This document shows positions 16,187 through 24,874 of a stretch of DNA of 64,000 nucleotides, piece after piece. The notes below the pieces were generated by a model. The model did not search any database and had not been told where the DNA came from. It worked only from the letters and a program-made list of their open reading frames with translations. The stretch comes from Chloroflexi bacterium HGW-Chloroflexi-6 (GTDB lineage Bacteria > Chloroflexota > Anaerolineae > Anaerolineales > Villigracilaceae): contig PHBU01000013.1 in assembly GCA_002840685.1 (NCBI GenBank), positions 62,001 to 126,000 on the forward strand. Direction: 5' to 3'. Positions within the stretch are counted from its first letter, which is position 1. Every line of letters starts with the position of its first letter. The translations under genes and the position numbers were made by a program.

Positions 16187-16609
16187 TTATTCGTCTTCGC
16201 CTGAAGTTGCACCGGGCTGCTCGAAGCGCAGTACTTCACCGTGCATATCGATGACCACCTTAAAGCCGGTCATACCCAGGTAGGCGCGCATCTCTTCCGG
16301 AATACCCATATCGAACAACATTTCAAACTGCTGTTCGATATTTTTTAACTGATTTTCGATCATGGCCCGGCTGAAAGGATCGTCGCTGCCGAGCATTTTG
16401 GCGGCTTGTTGGCTGAGCAGGTCTTCACTGCCTTTCATCATGCTGGCAATCTGGCTGAGCACCTGGCGGTCAACCTGTTCGGAGGGTAGATGACGCCGGA
16501 AACCGGCGTCATCTACAACATAGCAAGGTTCAGCGCCAACGTAGGCTTCTCCAACCGGGCGGTCGAATTCGTCAAAGACCAGGCCAGCGAACAGAGGCTT
16601 GCGGGGCAT
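16187..16609 (-). CDS. Conserved-looking protein of unknown function
   Basis: This 140-aa soluble protein has an N-terminal beta segment (LFAGLVFDEFDRPVGEAYVG), a long amphipathic helical middle (about residues 48-105) and an acidic C-terminus. I do not recognise a family. It is coupled to the upstream LURP-one gene by a TAATG stop-start overlap, so the two are co-expressed. Confidence 0.6.
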   Translation of the reverse strand: MPRKPLFAGLVFDEFDRPVGEAYVGAEPCYVVDDAGFRRHLPSEQVDRQVLSQIASMMKGSEDLLSQQAAKMLGSDDPFSRAMIENQLKNIEQQFEMLFDMGIPEEMRAYLGMTGFKVVIDMHGEVLRFEQPGATSGEDE

Positions 16610-17190
16610 TATGAATCCTGTTTTCCTTCGACAATCGCCAGCAAGGCTGCGGCAGCAATACCCATGCGGCGGTCGAGTTTGCGGTTTGTATCCATCGTGA
16701 AATCAACATCCATTTCATAGCGGATCAGGTTGAAGCGTTGTTTCAGATCGGCAACGCGGCCGTCGCCGGCAGTGATATCGTAGTTCTGCGGCAGCAGGTT
16801 GCCGAGCAGGAAGCGGCGCAGCAGGGCCAGCCCCATATTATCTTCGAAGCACAGGCCAACCACGTTATCAGACGGATCGAGCACTTCCCATTCATCGCGC
16901 AGGATGGATTTAAGTCCCTTGCGCCGCAGCGCGCCAACTTTTTCGCCGTTGGTTGAGTCGACCACATCGTAGGCAGCGGAAAAATCGATGATCTGGCGGG
17001 CTTTGATGGCCAGTACTTCCTGAGTCTTCTGTTCATCAGAAAATACGCGAATGTCTTCGCGCAGCTTGAACATTTTTTGCTCACTGAAAAGAACCACTTC
17101 CCCTTGCGGATTGTAGAATCGCAGTTTGCCGGTCAGGGCAATGGCTTGTTTCTTGAGCAGGTACTGATCGTACTGGAAGGCTGGATGCAT
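16609..17190 (-). CDS. LURP-one-related (tubby-like fold) protein
   Basis: This 193-aa protein begins with the ATG at 17190, which has a GGAG ribosome binding site. It shows the LURP-one/DUF567 pattern: YLLKKQAIALTGKLRFYNPQG, VLFSEQKMFKLREDIRVF, VLAIKARQIIDFSAAYDVVD, KVGALRRKG and EWEVLDPSDNVVG. The family adopts a closed beta-barrel like tubby and phospholipid scramblases, and its bacterial role is unclear. A C-terminal helix ends in a small hydrophobic patch. It overlaps the next gene by one nucleotide. Confidence 0.75.
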   Translation of the reverse strand: MHPAFQYDQYLLKKQAIALTGKLRFYNPQGEVVLFSEQKMFKLREDIRVFSDEQKTQEVLAIKARQIIDFSAAYDVVDSTNGEKVGALRRKGLKSILRDEWEVLDPSDNVVGLCFEDNMGLALLRRFLLGNLLPQNYDITAGDGRVADLKQRFNLIRYEMDVDFTMDTNRKLDRRMGIAAAALLAIVEGKQDS

Positions 17191-17324
17191 ATCAAATTCT
17201 CCTTTGGCGAATGGGTCAAAAATGGAGCATATTAAACGGCGGGCAGGATAAGGGTGGAACGCGTCCGCCTTGCGGGCGGGAAATGCCGATTGATCCGGGC
17301 CATGCGGCGGGAAGTAGCGGCGGG

Positions 17325-18452
17325 TTAATAATGGACATTGACCAGCAAATTCGAGGGTGCCCAGTTGAAAAGCCACTCAGATTCAGGAATAGTCATATTG
17401 ACACAGCCGTGACTCATGGGCGTGCCAAAGTTGTTGTGCCAGTAAGTGCCGTGAATGGCGTAGCCCTGATAGAAAAACATGGTATTGGGCACGTCAGGCA
17501 GGTAATAGCCGGGCCCGCTCATGTCTTTGTATTTAAAACGTGCATAAACGCGATAATCCCCGGTAACAGTAGGCGTCTGCCAGGTTCCGGTGGAGACAAC
17601 AAACGAGCCAACCAGAACGTCCCCTTCCCAGGCGTAAAGCATTTGCTGGCTCAGGTTGATCTCAACCCAGCGCTCGCCAGTGCTGGACTGGGCGGTGGGG
17701 GGCACATAAACCGTGGGCGGCGCATAAACCGTCTCGGTTGGGATGGGCGTTTCGCTTGGGATCGGCGTGATCGTGGGCGTCTGGCTGGGAGTCTCCGTCG
17801 GGGTGGCTGTCGGGGTTTCTGTTGAAGTCGGTGTAAACGTACTGGAAGGGGTCGGGGTAAAAGTGATCGTTGGCGTAAAGGTCGCGGTTGGGGTCAGGGT
17901 GTAGGTCGGTTTTTCGAGTTGAACTTCGGCCCAGGCAACCCCGCCTTGAGCCGGGGCAAGCGAGGAATTGTTAAGCAACGCCAGGGCCGGGGTGGCGCCC
18001 TGCCAGACAGCAAAAGCGGCCAACAAACACAGGAAAATGATCAGGATGGCCGCATAGGGTGCAGATCGCCTGACCGGGGCCGCGGCGGGCTGCAAGGAGA
18101 CAACTTTAGCAGCCGGCACAGGCACATAACGCTGGGTCTGGGCGGTCTCGGGCGTTGAAACCGGGATCTTTGCGGTTTGCTCTCCCTGGTGCTCACGCAG
18201 GCGTTTAACGGCCCAGGCCATGCCTTTGTGGGCCCGTTCGCTTTTCGGGTTGATTTGCAGGGCTTTTGTCAGATAGGCTACGCTGGCGCGCGGGCTGGCG
18301 ACTGCGGCCATGACCAACCAGGCCTCTTCGAGATCCGGAGCCAGTTGGGCTGCCTGTACGGCGTAATGACGCGCAGCGAGCTTGTTGTGGGCTCGCAGGG
18401 CTTTTTGGGCTTCTTCGATGGCGCGAAACGCGGCGATGTGGTTAGGGTTCAT
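17325..18452 (-). CDS. L,D-transpeptidase (YkuD) with TPR-like and Thr/Pro linker regions
   Basis: This 375-aa protein has three parts. An N-terminal TPR-like helical region in the cytoplasm (about 1-90) precedes one transmembrane helix (about 133-155). An external Thr/Pro-rich linker (about 180-245) then leads to a C-terminal YkuD domain (260-375). The catalytic motif is HGTYWHNNFG..MSHGCVNM, with the nucleophile Cys in SHGCVN. It should form 3-3 crosslinks in peptidoglycan or attach proteins to it. The upstream amidase gene overlaps it by ATGA, giving a two-gene cell-wall unit. Confidence 0.9.
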   Translation of the reverse strand: MNPNHIAAFRAIEEAQKALRAHNKLAARHYAVQAAQLAPDLEEAWLVMAAVASPRASVAYLTKALQINPKSERAHKGMAWAVKRLREHQGEQTAKIPVSTPETAQTQRYVPVPAAKVVSLQPAAAPVRRSAPYAAILIIFLCLLAAFAVWQGATPALALLNNSSLAPAQGGVAWAEVQLEKPTYTLTPTATFTPTITFTPTPSSTFTPTSTETPTATPTETPSQTPTITPIPSETPIPTETVYAPPTVYVPPTAQSSTGERWVEINLSQQMLYAWEGDVLVGSFVVSTGTWQTPTVTGDYRVYARFKYKDMSGPGYYLPDVPNTMFFYQGYAIHGTYWHNNFGTPMSHGCVNMTIPESEWLFNWAPSNLLVNVHY

Positions 18453-19207
18453 GGCGGGGTCTGGACAATACTCTCGTTGTTAATGTAGCAAAGGATGCCG
18501 TTAACAATGCCAGTGGCGATCAGGTCAGGTTGTTCAGTCAGAATTGCATAGTCGAGGTTGAGAAAACCGGTCTCGATGATGGCGGCTGTTGTATTGGGGC
18601 TGATTTCATCGAACGCGTGGTAAAAGGTCATGTCATTAGTGACACTGTCGTGCAAGGGCAGGTTGGTGGTGCGCTGATAGCGATCTCGCAAGCAAATCGC
18701 CAGGCGATTGGCAAGGTTCAGGTCACGAGAACTCATCGCGGCCGCAACTTTAAACCCTGTTGCCTGGTCGTTGACGAAAATGCAGGAGTCATTATGAATG
18801 GACACAAGCGCAGCGGCGCGATAGTTTTGCAGGCGTGGGTCGAACTCTTCTAGCACGTCAGCCTGAAAGCCAAGAGCGGTCAACTTTTGCTGGACGGTGG
18901 TCGCAATTTTGAAATTTACTTCGGCTTCGGTGGTGCCATTCTCACACACGGCCCCTGAATCATTACCATAGTGCCCGGCGACAATCCCCAGGCGCACTTG
19001 CGGCAGGGGCGTTCCGGGCAGCACCATGCCTTCTGGCTCTGTCGTTAATAGCACAGACAACTGGTCTGAAATATTGCCAGAAAACAACCCCTTTGGCGGA
19101 AAAGCGGTAAAAAGGGTGGCAAAAAGCGCAGCCACCAACAGGGTAGTTTGAATGATGGCCGGGAAACGCTGACGGCGACGTTCGGATGTGTCTGAGCTAG
19201 TATCCAT
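18449..19207 (-). CDS. N-acetylmuramoyl-L-alanine amidase (Amidase_3)
   Basis: This 252-aa protein has an N-terminal signal anchor (about residues 17-36) and an Amidase_3 domain. The zinc ligands are His in GIVAGHYG, Glu in TTEAEVN and His in VSIHND; the catalytic Glu is in AIIETGFLN. It cleaves the bond between MurNAc and L-Ala in peptidoglycan. It shares an operon with the L,D-transpeptidase (ATGA overlap), which supports a cell-wall role. Confidence 0.9.
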   Translation of the reverse strand: MDTSSDTSERRRQRFPAIIQTTLLVAALFATLFTAFPPKGLFSGNISDQLSVLLTTEPEGMVLPGTPLPQVRLGIVAGHYGNDSGAVCENGTTEAEVNFKIATTVQQKLTALGFQADVLEEFDPRLQNYRAAALVSIHNDSCIFVNDQATGFKVAAAMSSRDLNLANRLAICLRDRYQRTTNLPLHDSVTNDMTFYHAFDEISPNTTAAIIETGFLNLDYAILTEQPDLIATGIVNGILCYINNESIVQTPP

Positions 19208-19300
19208 AAATTGATATTATAGTACCTTAAAAGAAAGTTGTTAGGCAAGTGATTTGGAGTCTTTGGGTCAGCTTTCGCGAAATTCTAACACTTCTCTGAC

Positions 19301-19329
19301 TTGACTCGACCTGTACGGCAAAGTATTAT
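19301..19329 (+). promoter_or_regulatory. Strong sigma-70 type promoter
   Basis: TTGACT (19301-19306), a 17-nt spacer and TATTAT (19324-19329). The start codon at 19353 lies about 17 nt after the predicted transcription start. Confidence 0.8.
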
Positions 19330-19352
19330 CATCCCAAAGAATTTGGAGATCT

Positions 19353-19838
19353 ATGAACTTCGACCCTGATATTTTACGACAGGCCATGCGTTTTTGGACA
19401 ACCGGCGTGACCATTGTTACATCTGCTCATGAAAATGTCCAGCACGGAATGACTGTCAGTTCATTCACATCATTATCGTTAAAACCGCCTCAAGTCTTGA
19501 TCGCCCTGGCACAAAATACGCGCACGCATGATCTGGTCAATCGTTCCCGTATTTTTGGCCTGACCATATTGGCCGAAAACCAGCAGGAACTTTCTGACCG
19601 CTTTGCAGGCCGCATCGCGGATGAGCTTGACCGCTTGGATGGCATTGAAACCTTCAAAATGGTAACTGGCGCCCCGCTCCTAAGCGGCGGAATATCCTGC
19701 CTGGATTGCCGCGTGGTCACCATGCTTGGGTCAGGCACACACACGGTCTTTGTTGGCGAGGTGCTGGCTGCGCGCGATTTGAATGGAGAAAATCCGCTGG
19801 TTTATTTTGACAGACAGTATCGAAAATTGCAAAAATAA
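19353..19838 (+). CDS. Flavin reductase-like, FMN-binding split-barrel protein
   Basis: This 161-aa protein has the flavin reductase pattern: RFWTTGVTIVTS, HGMTVSSFTSLSLKPPQVLIAL, FGLTILAENQQELSDRFAG and a THTVFVGEVL end. The family reduces FMN or FAD with NAD(P)H, usually for a partner monooxygenase or as a general flavin oxidoreductase. No partner monooxygenase is in the window. It has its own promoter and is followed 51 nt later by the AMMECR1 gene. Confidence 0.9.
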   Translation: MNFDPDILRQAMRFWTTGVTIVTSAHENVQHGMTVSSFTSLSLKPPQVLIALAQNTRTHDLVNRSRIFGLTILAENQQELSDRFAGRIADELDRLDGIETFKMVTGAPLLSGGISCLDCRVVTMLGSGTHTVFVGEVLAARDLNGENPLVYFDRQYRKLQK

Positions 19839-19889
19839 TGTATCCTTTAATTGTGTTTCGTTCATGTTTTTAACATATGGGAGGTGAAC

Positions 19890-20462
19890 ATGGAGACACA
19901 TTTGACAACCGAGGAACAAAAAACGCTTTTAAAATTGGCACGCCAGGCCCTTGATGGGGGGGTGCGCGGCGAAGCGCCAATCCCCATCCGATACTCAGAA
20001 CTCAGCCCGACCCTGCGCGAAAATGGCGCATGTTTCGTGACGATCACCCAGCGCGGACAATTGCGCGGCTGCATTGGTACGCTCGAAGCCCACCAGCCCC
20101 TCGCGCAGGATGTTCAAGAACACGCTGTTGCCGCTGCGCTCAATGATTATCGCTTTCCGCCGGTCACGCCCGACGAATTGGATCAAATCAAAATCGAAGT
20201 TTCGCGCCTGACAGCACCGCAACCCCTTCACTACATCGACAGCGAAGATCTGCTTGAAAAATTACGTCCCGACATCGATGGTGTTATCCTGCGCGACTCA
20301 TTTGGCCGCCGCGCCACCTTTTTGCCGCAAGTCTGGCGGCAGTTGCCCGACAAGGTTGAATTTCTCAGCCACCTGTGTCATAAAATGGGATCATCAACCG
20401 ATGCCTGGCGTACCCAACGCCTGACCGTCCACATCTACCAGGTTGAAGAGTTTCACGAATAA
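19890..20462 (+). CDS. AMMECR1-domain protein (AmmeMemoRadiSam protein A type)
   Basis: This 190-aa protein starts at the ATG with a GGGAGGTGA ribosome binding site. AMMECR1 motifs are GACFVTITQRGQLRGCIGTL, NDYRFPPVT, IEVSRLTAP, GVILRDSFGRRATFLPQVW and a C-terminal HIYQVEEF. The family's exact biochemical role is unresolved. It often occurs with a MEMO-type and a radical SAM gene, neither of which is in this window. The invariant LRGCIG is intact. Confidence 0.88.
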   Translation: METHLTTEEQKTLLKLARQALDGGVRGEAPIPIRYSELSPTLRENGACFVTITQRGQLRGCIGTLEAHQPLAQDVQEHAVAAALNDYRFPPVTPDELDQIKIEVSRLTAPQPLHYIDSEDLLEKLRPDIDGVILRDSFGRRATFLPQVWRQLPDKVEFLSHLCHKMGSSTDAWRTQRLTVHIYQVEEFHE

Positions 20463-20489
20463 CCCGGCCCGCGCTTTGCTGCGCTCAGG

Positions 20490-21512
20490 CTAAAGCTTTT
20501 CCACAATCTGTTTAACCAATCCCGGTCCGGCATAGATCATGCCCGTATAAACCTGCACCAGCGTTGCGCCCAGGTCTAGTTTGCGTTTGGCATCATCGGG
20601 ATTTGTAATCCCGCCCACGCCAACCACCGGGACCCGGCCATTGACCCGCGCGACAACCTTTGCCAGCACGGAATCGCTCAAACCCGTCAGCGGCCGACCG
20701 CTTAAACCGCCGGTTTCCACCCGCAGCGGGGACTGAACCGCCTCGCGGCTGAGAGTCGTGTTGGTGGCGATGATGCCATCCATGCCGTTGTCGAGGATTG
20801 CGCCGACAGCATCATCCAACTCTTCATCAGACAGATCGGGGGCGATTTTGACGAGGATGGGCGCGTTCCCGCCGCGGCCCAGCCTGATCTGCTCGCGCTC
20901 CCTGGAAATTGCGCCGAGCAACCCTTCGAGCATCTCCCGGCCCTGCAAACGGCGCAAACCAACCGTGTTGGGCGAAGAGATATTGATGGCAAGATAATCC
21001 GCCTGGAAAATAAACTGGCGCATCAGTGCAATGTAATCATCCGCCGCGTTTTCGAGCGGGGTGTCTTTGTTTTTCCCGAGATTTAAACCAAGCATCACTG
21101 ATCGAGGGCGGCGGGCGATTTTTGACATTTGGTCAGCAGAATATGCCATCCCGCGCCCTGGAAAGCCCATCCGATTGATCACAGCCTCTTCATCGATCAA
21201 ACGGAAGATACGCGGTTTTGGGTTTCCCGGCTGCGGACGCGGGGTGACCGTGCCCAGCTCGAGATGGCCAAACCCCAGCGCGGAGAGCCCGGCCACAGAC
21301 TGGCAGTCCTTGTCATAACCGGCGGCCAGACCGACCGGGTTCTTGAACGTCAGTCCAAAGGCCTGGACCGGCTTTTCGGGCGGAGTAAACATCCCTTGCA
21401 GCATCCAGCGCGAAGGCGGGATAATTCCAGCCCAGCGCACAAGGTGCAGGGTCAGGGCGTGAGTCACCTCAGGGTCAAGTTTGAAGAGCAGGGGGCGCAA
21501 GAGTCGGTACAT
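20490..21512 (-). CDS. pyrD: Dihydroorotate dehydrogenase, class 2 (quinone)
   Basis: This 340-aa protein is full length for class 2 PyrD. Motifs are FKNPVGLAAGYDKD (FMN site), LGTVTPRPQPGNPKPRIFRL, AINISSPNTVGLRRL (catalytic loop), LVKIAPDLS, ATNTTLSR, GGLSGRPL and VGVGGI. The N-terminal helices that reach the membrane quinone are present. It oxidises dihydroorotate to orotate, the fourth step of UMP synthesis. It is the last gene of the pyr operon and starts 3 nt after the previous stop. Confidence 0.95.
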   Translation of the reverse strand: MYRLLRPLLFKLDPEVTHALTLHLVRWAGIIPPSRWMLQGMFTPPEKPVQAFGLTFKNPVGLAAGYDKDCQSVAGLSALGFGHLELGTVTPRPQPGNPKPRIFRLIDEEAVINRMGFPGRGMAYSADQMSKIARRPRSVMLGLNLGKNKDTPLENAADDYIALMRQFIFQADYLAINISSPNTVGLRRLQGREMLEGLLGAISREREQIRLGRGGNAPILVKIAPDLSDEELDDAVGAILDNGMDGIIATNTTLSREAVQSPLRVETGGLSGRPLTGLSDSVLAKVVARVNGRVPVVGVGGITNPDDAKRKLDLGATLVQVYTGMIYAGPGLVKQIVEKL

Positions 21513-21515
21513 AAA

Positions 21516-22289
21516 TTATTTCTTTCCGTTCATGGCAAATTGGGCCAGAATCTCGGTCATGGGCAGGCAATAGGAAAGCCGTTTTTGGGTTTCGGCCAGG
21601 CTCGATTCGCGCTCGGCTTTTAGTTCTGCGGGGTCGCGGTTTAGGATAAAGGGGTCTTCCCAGGCCAGCCAGTCCACATCGCGGGTGTGGATGTGGTGCT
21701 GCATCTGCAAGACCATCTCGGCGACCATCGAAATTTCTGGGTGGCTGACTTTTTCCATGACCTGGCGCAGTTCCCCAGCCTGGACGACCAGGTGACACCA
21801 GCCGTAATCGAGCGTTTTGCCGAACAGGGTTTCGCCGAGGCGGGAGACAAACCCTTCCAGTTGGCGGTAATTTTGCGGGTGGGTTTCCCAGGCTCGGGCG
21901 GAGCGATGGAAGATGAGCGGGAGAGATTCCGGGTGCAGGGAAGCGGCATCAGCCAGGAAAGAGTCGCGGTAAGCGGGTTGCAAAGCAAAGGTGAGTCGGT
22001 CGGGGTAGCACAAGTGCAGAACCTGCTCCGGGGCCGAGTCCCCGGCGGCGTAACGGTAAAGTTCCGTGAAATGCAATCCGGCGGGCGCTTCGGTTTGGGC
22101 ATGATAAACGTGATAGAACGGGTCGGCCTGCATTTCGGCCACATTCTGCGGCTGGCGCTCTCTGGTGCTGGCCGGGATGGAGACGATTGCGCTGCCGAAA
22201 TGCTCTTTCAAGATCGGCAAGCCCGCTTTCAGCAGCGGATAAAAAATATTATCAGGATCGCGCAAAGGCAGAACAAGGACGGGCAGCAT
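21516..22289 (-). CDS. Unknown protein in the pyr operon
   Basis: This 257-aa protein begins MLPVLVLPLRDPD; the ATG at 22289 lies 1 nt after the upstream stop. The first 40 residues resemble a Rossmann-like start in which PLRDPD could be a sugar- or nucleotide-transferase loop, but no family is certain. The C-terminal half is helical (MVAEMVLQMQHHIHTRDVDWLAWEDPFILNRDP). It is tightly packed between a GNAT gene and pyrD, so it is co-transcribed with pyrimidine genes without an evident role in the pathway. Confidence 0.6.
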   Translation of the reverse strand: MLPVLVLPLRDPDNIFYPLLKAGLPILKEHFGSAIVSIPASTRERQPQNVAEMQADPFYHVYHAQTEAPAGLHFTELYRYAAGDSAPEQVLHLCYPDRLTFALQPAYRDSFLADAASLHPESLPLIFHRSARAWETHPQNYRQLEGFVSRLGETLFGKTLDYGWCHLVVQAGELRQVMEKVSHPEISMVAEMVLQMQHHIHTRDVDWLAWEDPFILNRDPAELKAERESSLAETQKRLSYCLPMTEILAQFAMNGKK

Positions 22290-22290
22290 T

Positions 22291-23163
22291 TCAGGCCATC
22301 CGTTTGCGATAGCCGCATAAAATGTGTTTGGCGGCGAAGCCAAACTTTTGGTAAAGCTGCATGGCGGCCTGGTTGTTGGCGTTGACGGTCAGTTCGATCA
22401 GGCGAATTTGCGCGGGTTCGAACATCCACGCAATGCCGGCCTTGAGTAATGCCGCGCCCAGGCCTTTGCCCCGCGCGGCCGGATCCGTGCCGATAAAATC
22501 GATATAGCCGGACTGCGACTCGCGCTTGCAAAAGTGGTATCCCAACACTTTGCCAGCCTCGATTACAAGCAGCAGGCGGTGATTATCGTCCAGTTTTTCG
22601 ACAATCTGGCTGGCGGTGTAGTAGGTACGGGGGAAAATATGCTGATGAAGCGCTTCAAACCCGGAGAAAAATGTTTCGTTGTAATCGCAAACCTGCACTG
22701 GCACGGTCGAAACAAGTTTGAGCGCATCCCGTTCGAGGAAGAGCACCGCATCTGAGCTGTGCGCCAGGAAAGCATGCCGGGCGGCAAATTCCTGGCCGCG
22801 TTTGTTATTGATGTCAAAGAATAATTCATGCTCGTGAATACTTTCGGGGATCAGTTCTTCAATGGCGGCATAATGTTCATCGGCGATGGCGTGCCAGTCG
22901 GGGCTGACAACCTGCGGCCCATACAGCCAGGCGCGGCCAATCTCTGGGTCGTACTCCACGCCAAAAACGCTGACCAATTCACTACCTTGCCAGGCCAGCA
23001 GGAACGACTCTGTGAGTGGGCGGGTAAACTCGGCCAGCGTTTCACGAATTTCGGTTTCACCTTTGCCGTAGTAGCCAATGTGGGTTTCGCGATCCTGATT
23101 GTGGCGGATGATAAATTCGAGCATAAGCTCAAGTTGGGCAGGGCTGGGCCGGGAAATGTTCAT
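22291..23163 (-). CDS. GNAT family N-acetyltransferase, probably two-domain
   Basis: This 290-aa protein has a clear GNAT fold in its C-terminal half, with the acetyl-CoA loop DPAARGKGLGAALLKAG, then LTVNANNQAAMQLYQKFGF. The N-terminal half also looks like a GNAT relative without the loop, as in tandem GNAT proteins. The substrate is unknown. I chose ATG at 23163 over an upstream TTG. It starts 5 nt after the Nudix stop, inside the pyr operon. Confidence 0.85.
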   Translation of the reverse strand: MNISRPSPAQLELMLEFIIRHNQDRETHIGYYGKGETEIRETLAEFTRPLTESFLLAWQGSELVSVFGVEYDPEIGRAWLYGPQVVSPDWHAIADEHYAAIEELIPESIHEHELFFDINNKRGQEFAARHAFLAHSSDAVLFLERDALKLVSTVPVQVCDYNETFFSGFEALHQHIFPRTYYTASQIVEKLDDNHRLLLVIEAGKVLGYHFCKRESQSGYIDFIGTDPAARGKGLGAALLKAGIAWMFEPAQIRLIELTVNANNQAAMQLYQKFGFAAKHILCGYRKRMA

Positions 23164-23168
23164 AGCAA

Positions 23169-23798
23169 TCAATCAAATGCCGTCGGGCGGTCGGGGTCTG
23201 CAAAGTGGGCAAAAATCTCGTCGAGGATGCGCTGGTTGGTGCGGTTTTGCGAGAGCGGTGGCAGGTCAGCCGGGTCGAAAAAACGCACATCGGGGGTTTC
23301 GTAACTGGGGGTTGGTTCGCCGCCGAGGATGTCGCACAAGAAGATAATTTTGTATGCATGCCAAAACTCAAGCGGTTGAAAATTGCAGGCATCATAAACA
23401 GCGATCACCTTTCGGGCTTTAACCTGCATGCCGCTTTCTTCGAGCACTTCGCGCTCGACCATTTCCTGTGGTGATTCGCCCAGGTCGGCCCATCCGCCGG
23501 GCAGCGACCAACGGCCATCGGTGATTTCCTGCACGAGCAGGATCTTTCCATCGCGGATAACCGCTCCGCGCACATCGACTTTGGGAGTCGGGTAGCCAGC
23601 CTGAATGGAAAAACTTTCGAGAATGGCTTCTTTTTCCAATGCGGACTGGCCGGCCATGATCTCGGCGCTGATCTCCTGCAAACGCTGATAGCGCTCGAGG
23701 TCGAAATCGTTTTTGCTGTAGGCCAGCCCGGCCTGCGAAAGGGTATAGATTTCACGGGCAAGGGTCAGCCAGGGTGGGGATGATGGTTTACCAGCCAT
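23169..23798 (-). CDS. Nudix hydrolase with N-terminal helical domain
   Basis: This 209-aa protein has an N-terminal helical region (residues about 8-62) of the type seen in ADP-ribose/UDP-X Nudix enzymes. The Nudix box follows: GGWADLGESPQEMVEREVLE then ESGM, with all catalytic Glu residues present. It hydrolyses a nucleoside diphosphate linked to another group. ATG at 23798 gives an 11-nt overlap with the upstream Nudix gene; a GTG two codons earlier is possible. Two Nudix genes in a pyrimidine operon suggest nucleotide housekeeping, which is inference. Confidence 0.9.
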   Translation of the reverse strand: MAGKPSSPPWLTLAREIYTLSQAGLAYSKNDFDLERYQRLQEISAEIMAGQSALEKEAILESFSIQAGYPTPKVDVRGAVIRDGKILLVQEITDGRWSLPGGWADLGESPQEMVEREVLEESGMQVKARKVIAVYDACNFQPLEFWHAYKIIFLCDILGGEPTPSYETPDVRFFDPADLPPLSQNRTNQRILDEIFAHFADPDRPTAFD

Positions 23799-24213
23799 AT
23801 TCACTATAAAAACTCCCCTTCCCGGCGTCTTGAATCACATTGCGCACATACGGGATTATGTTGACCGGCAGGCAGCTCAGTGGGAACCAGGACAGATCAT
23901 CGCATTTGTCCGGCTCCATGTTGCGGATTTCGCCATCCCAGGCATTAACCTGCACGAAAAAATCGATGCGTTCATCGTTGGATTTGCGGTGGATGACATG
24001 CACCACCTCGATATTTTCCGGCGCGATCTGAACCCCGGCCTCTTCCTGCGCCTCGCGGATGGCGGTCTGGGTGACGGTTTCGCCTGCATCGACATGCCCG
24101 GCTACCACGCTGTAATTCCCGTCTTCGTAACCGGTGTTGAAACGGCGCAAAAGCAACACCTTCTCATCTTTGATAAAGAGCAGATGGACGGCGATTGGAA
24201 AGCGGCTACGCAT
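23788..24213 (-). CDS. Nudix hydrolase, MutT-like
   Basis: This 141-aa single-domain Nudix protein carries the box GHVDAGETVTQTAIREAQEE followed by AGV. All catalytic residues are present. Short MutT-like members clean up modified (d)NTPs or related nucleotides, but the substrate cannot be read from sequence. It overlaps pyrE by 8 nt upstream and the second Nudix gene downstream. Confidence 0.9.
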   Translation of the reverse strand: MRSRFPIAVHLLFIKDEKVLLLRRFNTGYEDGNYSVVAGHVDAGETVTQTAIREAQEEAGVQIAPENIEVVHVIHRKSNDERIDFFVQVNAWDGEIRNMEPDKCDDLSWFPLSCLPVNIIPYVRNVIQDAGKGSFYSEYGW

Positions 24214-24805
24214 TTTTCAGGAATTCCCGCGTGGCGGCTATTTTTTCTTTCTCCACTTTGCCGGCTGTTTCCCAATAATCGAGCATTTCGCTGATGGTCA
24301 GCACGGCGTAAAGGTGGAACCCGGCCGCTTCGAGCGATTCGCGCGCGCCGGATTGACGATCGACGAGAACGACCACATCTTTGACAACCAGCCCGGCGCC
24401 GGTCAGTTTTTCGATGGCTTCGAACTTGCTGCCGCCAGTGGTGGCCAGATCGTCGATGACCAGGGCAACTTCGCCAACTTTGAAATCGCCTTCGATCTCG
24501 GCCTTGGTGCCGTAGGTTTTGACTTCCTTGCGCGGGTAGATCATCGGGTAGTTGCCCGCCAGCGAAACGGCGGTCGCGATCGGGATGGCAGCGTAAGGCA
24601 GGCCGGCCAAGCGGTCGAATTGCAGAGTCCGAATCAGCGGCAGGTAGGCTTCACCGATCTGGCGCAACAAGGCCGGATAGGTGATGATGCGGCGCAAATC
24701 AATATAAATGGGTGAGATTAAACCTGATTTCAGGGTAAATTCGCCAAATTTGATGCAGCCAGCTTCGAGCAGGCCATCGGCCAGGGCAGTTTTGTTTGTG
24801 TCCAT
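24206..24805 (-). CDS. pyrE: Orotate phosphoribosyltransferase
   Basis: This 199-aa protein carries FGEFTLKSGLISPIYIDLR, GLPYAAIPIATAVSL, YPRKEVKTYGTKAEIEG (flexible loop Lys residues) and the PRPP motif VALVIDDLATTGG. It converts orotate and PRPP to OMP, step five of UMP synthesis. I chose the ATG at 24805. A CCACAGAG hairpin repeat (24823-24868) separates it from pyrF. Confidence 0.95.
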   Translation of the reverse strand: MDTNKTALADGLLEAGCIKFGEFTLKSGLISPIYIDLRRIITYPALLRQIGEAYLPLIRTLQFDRLAGLPYAAIPIATAVSLAGNYPMIYPRKEVKTYGTKAEIEGDFKVGEVALVIDDLATTGGSKFEAIEKLTGAGLVVKDVVVLVDRQSGARESLEAAGFHLYAVLTISEMLDYWETAGKVEKEKIAATREFLKNA

Positions 24806-24822
24806 GCGCTTTCCTTTATAAG

Positions 24823-24868
24823 CCACAGAGAACACAGTATTTTGAGATTTTTCTCTGTGCTCTCTGTG
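24823..24868. repeat. CCACAGAG/CTCTGTG hairpin repeat
   Basis: CCACAGAGAACACAG pairs imperfectly with CTCTGTGCTCTCTGTG across a short AT spacer. It fills the pyrF-pyrE gap. A second copy with similar arms lies at 31145-31200 between pheS and pheT. Confidence 0.6.
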
Positions 24869-24874
24869 AACCGG

